From contig CP092079.1 in the NCBI GenBank assembly GCA_022226955.1, positions 2,569,043 through 2,633,042 on the forward strand: a stretch of 64,000 nucleotides of DNA, read 5' to 3'. A model generated the notes under the pieces. That model was not told where the DNA came from. It saw nothing but the letters and a program-made list of their open reading frames with translations, and did no database searches. The position numbers and the translations under genes are program-made. Of this stretch, positions 59,747-64,000 are shown piece after piece. This DNA comes from Nitrospira sp. Lineage in GTDB: Bacteria > Nitrospirota > Nitrospiria > Nitrospirales > Nitrospiraceae. How positions within the stretch are numbered: the stretch's first letter is position 1; each line of letters opens with the position of its first letter.

Positions 59747-60847
59747 TTACGGCTCCACCACCACATCCACAAATGTCGGCAGGCTGTCTGCGCCCTTCTT
59801 GTCGGTGACGCGGAGTTTGAAGCGATAGAGCCTTGGCTCCGACACGGTTGGGGCGAGGAAGGAGGCTTCGGGGCCGTTCACGTCCAGCAGGGGCACTTTG
59901 CTGCCGCGGATTTGGCTCCAGGAATAGTAGAGCGCTTCGCCTTCAGGATCGCGGCTTTTTAGGCCGCTCAGCTTTACCTTCGTGCCAGTCTTCGCCGTTT
60001 TATTTTTGCCTGCATCGGCAACCGGCGGTTCGTTCGGCTCGTCGTTCACGGTCACGTTGACGTCGAGCGAGGCTTGCTTGCCTCGATTCGTCACGGTGAG
60101 AATCGCTTTGCCATTACCGACGATCTGCAACATGCCATTGCTCAGGACTTTGAGCACCTTGGAGTCAGAGCTCTGATAGCTCGTGCCGCTAGCCGGCGAG
60201 GCAATGGGACGCACGACGCCATCCGCAAATTCGCCGACAACCGGCAGTTCGAAGACCTTGCCCATAGAATCCACATGTCCGAAGGCGGAGGATTGTCCGG
60301 TGCGCCCCAGTTGCAGCGGCTTCTCTGTTTCAAAGGCGATGGCCTGCAGGGCGGCATCCGGTTCCACATTCACCATCACTTCGTCGAAGACGGTTCTGGT
60401 GCCAAGGCGTCCTCTGGAAATTTCGGCCACGGCCAGCAGGCGCATCGGTCCGACTGCTTCCTTGGGGACGTTCAGGGAACCGCCGAAGGGCGGGATCTGG
60501 TCGGACCCTGACGAGAGTGCGGCGACGGCAACCACCGGCGCGCCGGAGATGCTGTCTTTCTGAGAGAAGCGCGCATCGCTTAACGAATCTTGTGACGGCA
60601 TAATCGAAGAGGTAGAGTCGTCTTGCTGCACCAGCGTCTCGGCCTGTTCCCCATACCAGTAGTAGCGAACTTTTACGATGCCGCTATCCGCCCCGAGGTC
60701 GACGCGGACGGTGATGGTCTGGCCGGATGTAATGGTTGATCCATCGGCCGGCGCCACGATTTTGAATGCGAAGGCCTGCTGTGTCGAGAGAGCAAGGCAG
60801 CAGGCCGCGGTGATGAGGGCCTTGCACAGCCATAGGTGATGCTTCAT
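59747..60847 (-). CDS. Exported PKD/Ig-like domain protein
   Basis: A 366-aa protein: signal peptide (MKHHLWLCKALITAACCLAL, cleavage after AFA), then an Ig-like N-terminal domain (IVAPADGSTITSGQTITVRV) with WYGEQAE, a middle domain with BIG2-like pattern (SYQSSDSKVLKVLSNGMLQIVGNGKAILTV), and a C-terminal PKD/cadherin-like domain (NEPPVADAGKNKTAKTGTKVKLSG, DPEGEALYYSWSQ). Probably a periplasmic or surface adhesin or binding protein. Start set at 60847. An upstream frame to 61000 lacks support. Directly after the KimA-like gene. Confidence 0.8.
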   Translation of the reverse strand: MKHHLWLCKALITAACCLALSTQQAFAFKIVAPADGSTITSGQTITVRVDLGADSGIVKVRYYWYGEQAETLVQQDDSTSSIMPSQDSLSDARFSQKDSISGAPVVAVAALSSGSDQIPPFGGSLNVPKEAVGPMRLLAVAEISRGRLGTRTVFDEVMVNVEPDAALQAIAFETEKPLQLGRTGQSSAFGHVDSMGKVFELPVVGEFADGVVRPIASPASGTSYQSSDSKVLKVLSNGMLQIVGNGKAILTVTNRGKQASLDVNVTVNDEPNEPPVADAGKNKTAKTGTKVKLSGLKSRDPEGEALYYSWSQIRGSKVPLLDVNGPEASFLAPTVSEPRLYRFKLRVTDKKGADSLPTFVDVVVEP

Positions 60848-60849
60848 GG

Positions 60850-62673
60850 CTACCTCGTCAGGTGGTAGGGCACGTCGGTCAACACGACACGATCTTTGAA
60901 GAGCAGCGCTCCTTTTAAGAGCAGGGCTCGCTGGTTGTGGAGAATATTCTGCCACCATCGGGCCGGCAAGATCTCCGGAATGATGACGGTGATCCAGCAC
61001 TCGGGATCTTTCTGCCGGAGATCCTCAATGTAGTCGAGGATCGATCCGAGAATGGAACGGTAGGGCGAGGGCAGCACCACGAGCGGAACACCACAGCCCC
61101 ACTGCGCCCACTTAATCTCGACAAGGGCCGTTTCTTCTTTATCGACATCGACCAGAATGGCGCGAATTTCTCCGCCCCAGCTGCGGGCATAGTCCACGGC
61201 GCGCACGACTGAGCGATTGACTCCTCCGATCGGCATAATCACGAGATTGCGGCGGGGCCGTGGCGGACGCGAGTCCCGGGTGAGCGTCACTTGTTCGGAG
61301 ACCGCTTTGTAATGTGAGCGAATCCCTCGGAACATCAGAATAAGGATGGCGACAAGCAGGAAGACGATCCACGCGCCCTGCATAAACTTCGTCATCGCAA
61401 TGATCACGGTGGCCACGCCGGTGGTGACGGCGCCGATTCCATTGACCACGAGTTTTTTTCGCCAGTGCAAACCCCTCTTGACCAGCCAGCGTTTGACCAT
61501 GCCGGCTTGGGATAGGGTGAAGGAGACGAAGACGCCGATGGCATACAGCGGGATCAGCGCGTGGGTGTCGCCGTGGAAAATGACAAGCAGCAGGCAGGCG
61601 AAAAACCCGAGAATGAAAATGCCGTTGGAAAACACGAGCCGGTCGCCGAAGCTGGCCATTTGATGCGGCATATATCCGTCGCGAGCCAGAATCGACGAGA
61701 GATGCGGGAACCCTGCGAAGGCGCTGTTGGCCGCCAGGACCAGCAGAAGCATGGTGCCGATTTGAACCGCATAGTATGCGATGCCGGTCCCGAAGGTAAG
61801 GCGGGCCAATTGCGAGACGACGGTTTCATCTTCCTTGGCGAGGATGCCGTAGTGGTAGGCCATCCAGCTGATGCCCATGAAGAGGCAGGCGAGGATGGCC
61901 GACATCCAGACCATCGTTGTGGCGGCGTTCTTGGGTTCCGGCGCGCGGAAGGCTTGCACGCCGTTCGAGATGACTTCCATTCCGGTGACCGCCGAACAAC
62001 CTGCGGCAAAGGCGCGCAGAATCAGAAACAGCGTCACCCCGTCCAGGCCGTCTTGGGCCGCTGTGAGGGGAGGCGCTACGGGCACCGCTCCTGGCCCGAC
62101 CAGGGATTGGATCGTCCCAATGATGACGGTCAGCCCGAGTGCGCCGATGGCAAAATAGGTCGGGACCGCGAAGAACTTTCCGGACTCGCGCACGCCGCGG
62201 AGATTCATGAGGATAATGAAAATGATCGCGGTCAGTCCCAGGGCTTCGCGGTGCGGAAACAGAGATGGAACGGCCGAGGTGAGGGCGGCAATACCGGCGG
62301 CTGTGCTGACCGCGACCGTTAAAATATAGTCGATCATGAGGGCGCCGGCCGCAATCAGCGCCGGGAGCTCGCCAAGATTCGAGCGAGCGACGATATAGGC
62401 GCCTCCTCCCGCAGGATATTCATAGATGATTTGGCGGTAGGAGATGGTCAGGATCAGGGTCAAAATCAGAATGGCGATGCTGACGGGGATCGACCAGGAG
62501 ACGGCGGCGGAGCCAGCCAGAATCAGGACGAGAAGGATTTCTTCCGTGGCATAGGCCACCGAAGAGATCGCATTGGAAGAAAAAATGGCTAGCGCCAGCG
62601 TTTTGGAGAGCCGTTCATGTGCCGCTTGTGCCGTCTTGAGCGGGTCGCCGACGAGCCAACGTTTCAGAAGCAT
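60850..62673 (-). CDS. KimA-like potassium uptake transporter (APC superfamily)
   Basis: A 607-aa protein, the same length as Bacillus KimA. Twelve membrane segments occupy residues ~25-450, including AIFSSNAISSVAYATEEILL, YPAGGGAYIVARSNLGELP and CSAVTGMEVISNG, and the ~150-residue C-terminal soluble domain (NLVIMPIGGVNRSVVRAVDYARSWGGEIRAILVDVD) is a universal-stress-like fold that in KimA senses cyclic-di-AMP. It imports K+ with protons. Clear ATG start at 62673. Alternative: a general amino-acid permease of the same superfamily. Confidence 0.82.
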   Translation of the reverse strand: MLLKRWLVGDPLKTAQAAHERLSKTLALAIFSSNAISSVAYATEEILLVLILAGSAAVSWSIPVSIAILILTLILTISYRQIIYEYPAGGGAYIVARSNLGELPALIAAGALMIDYILTVAVSTAAGIAALTSAVPSLFPHREALGLTAIIFIILMNLRGVRESGKFFAVPTYFAIGALGLTVIIGTIQSLVGPGAVPVAPPLTAAQDGLDGVTLFLILRAFAAGCSAVTGMEVISNGVQAFRAPEPKNAATTMVWMSAILACLFMGISWMAYHYGILAKEDETVVSQLARLTFGTGIAYYAVQIGTMLLLVLAANSAFAGFPHLSSILARDGYMPHQMASFGDRLVFSNGIFILGFFACLLLVIFHGDTHALIPLYAIGVFVSFTLSQAGMVKRWLVKRGLHWRKKLVVNGIGAVTTGVATVIIAMTKFMQGAWIVFLLVAILILMFRGIRSHYKAVSEQVTLTRDSRPPRPRRNLVIMPIGGVNRSVVRAVDYARSWGGEIRAILVDVDKEETALVEIKWAQWGCGVPLVVLPSPYRSILGSILDYIEDLRQKDPECWITVIIPEILPARWWQNILHNQRALLLKGALLFKDRVVLTDVPYHLTR

Positions 62674-62741
62674 GGCGCATTATCGCACAACCGTGAGAAG
62701 GAAAGGAAAGGTGGGGTCGGCGCTAGATGCGGCGATGGGAA

Positions 62742-62987
62742 CTAGTGCCGCCCGTAGGTGGTCGCCAGGGCGTAGCCGGTCTTGCAGGCAGTGCAATAGG
62801 AGGGAGAAAACACGACCTGCTGAGGGTGGAGGCGGTGCCGAGCCACATAACCATGGAGCTGGGTCCAGACGCATGCGCGGCCGGAGTCTGTCCCATGGTC
62901 ATAGACTCGCCGGCAGAGTTCGCACATGGGGACAATTCGAACGAGGGAAGAGGGATCAGGCATGGTCGGTGTGCTCGTTCCCTCCAT
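62742..62987 (-). CDS. Small CxxC protein next to response regulators
   Basis: An 81-aa protein with CELC (in VPMCELCRRVYDHG) and a second YCTACK motif, plus aromatic WTQLHGYVARHRL. The pattern resembles the small CELCKxxRDDxGxW...H proteins or tails that occur beside signalling genes. Start probably ATG at 62987. An ATG at 62963 is alternative. It overlaps nothing and follows the receiver protein by 10 bp, so the two are one operon. Zinc binding is likely. Confidence 0.65.
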   Translation of the reverse strand: MEGTSTPTMPDPSSLVRIVPMCELCRRVYDHGTDSGRACVWTQLHGYVARHRLHPQQVVFSPSYCTACKTGYALATTYGRH

Positions 62988-62997
62988 GAAGATGGTG

Positions 62998-63414
62998 TTA
63001 CCGGCGTGACAGGGTGGGGAGCGTTGTCGGGTGCTGAATTCGCTCGCCACGCAAGATTCGCGTCAGCAGGTTTGTCAGATCAGGGGTCCGTTGTTTGACA
63101 AGAAAGCCGGACGCTCCCGCCTCAAACGCCGCGGCGGCATAGGCGGCATCGTCATGGGTTGAAAAGAAAACAATTTTGGTTGCCGGAAGTTCCTGGAAGA
63201 GCTGTCGGCTCGCGGCGGCGGCGTCTCCGAACGAGGGTGTGAAGTCGAGCAGGGCCAGCGCAGGCCGGTACCGGTGTGCGGCCAGCACAAGCGACTCACC
63301 GTCCATGAGGCTGGCTACGACGTCAAAGGTGCCATGTACCAGGGTTTCCGTGAGAGCCAGCATGGCGCGCGATGAGTCGCCGATGACGATGGTGGGGCGA
63401 GCGGTTGGCATCAT
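62998..63414 (-). CDS. Stand-alone response regulator receiver
   Basis: A 138-aa receiver domain. Phospho-acceptor Asp in LALLDFTP, Thr in FFSTHDDA, Lys in FLVKQRT. The N-terminal acidic pocket reads VIGDSS, with one acidic residue where most have two. No output domain follows. It lies between the LuxR-type regulator and the CxxC protein, all on the minus strand, and may modulate or compete with the LuxR regulator. Confidence 0.82.
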   Translation of the reverse strand: MMPTARPTIVIGDSSRAMLALTETLVHGTFDVVASLMDGESLVLAAHRYRPALALLDFTPSFGDAAAASRQLFQELPATKIVFFSTHDDAAYAAAAFEAGASGFLVKQRTPDLTNLLTRILRGERIQHPTTLPTLSRR

Positions 63415-63545
63415 GGTCCCGGCCCTCTGAGTTTCAACCTATGAATAGGGAGCGAACTATAGCCAGGAAATAGGGAAGAAGGCACCGGTAAGATTACTGG
63501 ACACCTGAGAAAAATTCTCCTGGGGTATCGGCAGGGGCAACCCGG

Positions 63546-64000
63546 CTACGATAGGCGCGCCAGCCCGTGTGTCAGGGCAAACTTTATCAGCTCAACGGTG
63601 CTATGGAGACCCAGTTGCTGCATGAGCTGGGCTTTATGAAACTCGACCGTTCGATGTGAAATATTCAGTCGCAGAGCGATGTCTTTTGCTGACAGCCCGT
63701 CGACAATGAGCGGCAAGATTTCCTGCTGCCGCACGGTGAGTTCAACGAGAGGCCGTGTGTTGCCGCGTCGCATGCCGTCGACGACATCTTTGGCAATCAG
63801 CGGGGTCACGTAAGTTTGTCCTTGCAGAACGGTCTGGATGGCCTGGGATAACTCGTTGCCCAGCGACTGCTTGAGGATATACCCGGATGCGCCGGCTTGA
63901 AAGGCCGCGCGAATATAGGCGGGGTCTGCGTGCATGGTCACAAACACCAGTTTCATCGAAGGAAACTGGGCTTGCAGAGCATGGGCCGCTTCGATTCCGT
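63546..64000 (-). CDS. LuxR/NarL-type response regulator (5' truncated by window edge)
   Basis: A DNA-binding response regulator. The frame is open to the right edge, where the upstream codons read GIEAAHALQAQFPSMKLVFV, so the receiver with its phospho-Asp continues outside. Visible are the ASGYILKQSL end of the receiver and a C-terminal HTH (LTVRQQEILPLIVDGLSAKDIALRLNISHRTVEFHKAQLMQQLGL). The internal Met at 63956 is not the start. Confidence 0.88.
   Translation of the reverse strand, partial: GIEAAHALQAQFPSMKLVFVTMHADPAYIRAAFQAGASGYILKQSLGNELSQAIQTVLQGQTYVTPLIAKDVVDGMRRGNTRPLVELTVRQQEILPLIVDGLSAKDIALRLNISHRTVEFHKAQLMQQLGLHSTVELIKFALTHGLARLS

Noticed and set aside
62723-62935. 70-codon minus-strand frame beside the CxxC protein
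   Set aside because: It overlaps the CxxC gene in another frame, which has the better motif support. This one lacks any pattern.
1-64000. CRISPR array, prophage or rRNA operon
   Set aside because: No regularly spaced direct repeats, no phage structural genes and no rRNA sequence were seen. The window has two tRNA genes only.

Overview
The window is one gene-dense stretch of a G+C-rich Gram-negative chromosome. Gene content (Tol-Pal, RodZ-like and TatC proteins, an outer-membrane efflux factor, multihaem cytochrome c, molybdenum-cofactor genes, many two-component and TPR proteins) and the style of the lineage-specific small proteins fit a Nitrospira-like member of Nitrospirota. This is an inference from family knowledge, not a database match. 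Both window edges cut genes: a sugar-binding lipoprotein on the left and a LuxR-type response regulator on the right.

Layout. 1-4152: a carbohydrate ABC importer operon. 4153-7373: an accessory patch with a DUF433/DUF5615 toxin-antitoxin pair, an A+T-rich membrane protein, a lone VapB antitoxin, a DUF5069 gene with two decayed copies of its 5' end, and palindromic repeats. 7528-15531: small secreted proteins plus a four-gene minus-strand operon (coiled-coil lipoprotein, SUMF1-fold protein, Ycf46-like AAA+ ATPase, NlpC/P60 lipoprotein), and a complete 123-bp palindromic repeat. 15666-19369: trpS, a site-2 protease and a TPR/LppC-like protein. 19568-20911: xerD, tRNA-Val and tRNA-Asp. 20986-27686: a complete Tol-Pal operon with two CpoB-like proteins. 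27756-34050: mutL, miaA, mtnP, a PfkB kinase, a TPR lipoprotein and a RodZ-like protein. 34540-36210: a monohaem cytochrome c with clear promoter and terminator, and a glycosyltransferase. 36293-44368: htrA, tatC, Mrp, moeA, mobB, a six-haem NapC-type cytochrome, an ABC-2 transporter and a small Cys/His-tailed membrane protein. Together these look like a molybdoenzyme/cytochrome maturation cluster.

44588-54896 holds an RRM protein, a 2-oxoglutarate oxygenase, a response regulator, and then a DevBCA/MacAB-type efflux operon (unknown protein, permease, ATPase, adaptor, outer-membrane factor) preceded in the same direction by a GAF-AAA-Fis sigma-54 activator. The 177-bp gap between activator and operon contains a near-consensus -24/-12 sigma-54 promoter and two TGCC-N8-GGCA sites 31 bp apart. 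A third such site sits at the start of the activator gene. This is the most complete regulatory circuit readable from the sequence. Next is an RqcH-like NFACT protein.

55181-59651 is a second accessory patch: a zinc-ribbon protein, a solitary HExxH protein resembling RiPP-modifying hydroxylases, a Doc toxin with its presumed antitoxin and a shrunken second antitoxin copy, a lone ribbon-helix-helix antitoxin, a membrane protein and an IS5-family element whose transposase has lost its catalytic-glutamate region. The window ends with a PKD-type secreted protein, a KimA-like potassium transporter, a small Cys-motif protein and two response regulators.
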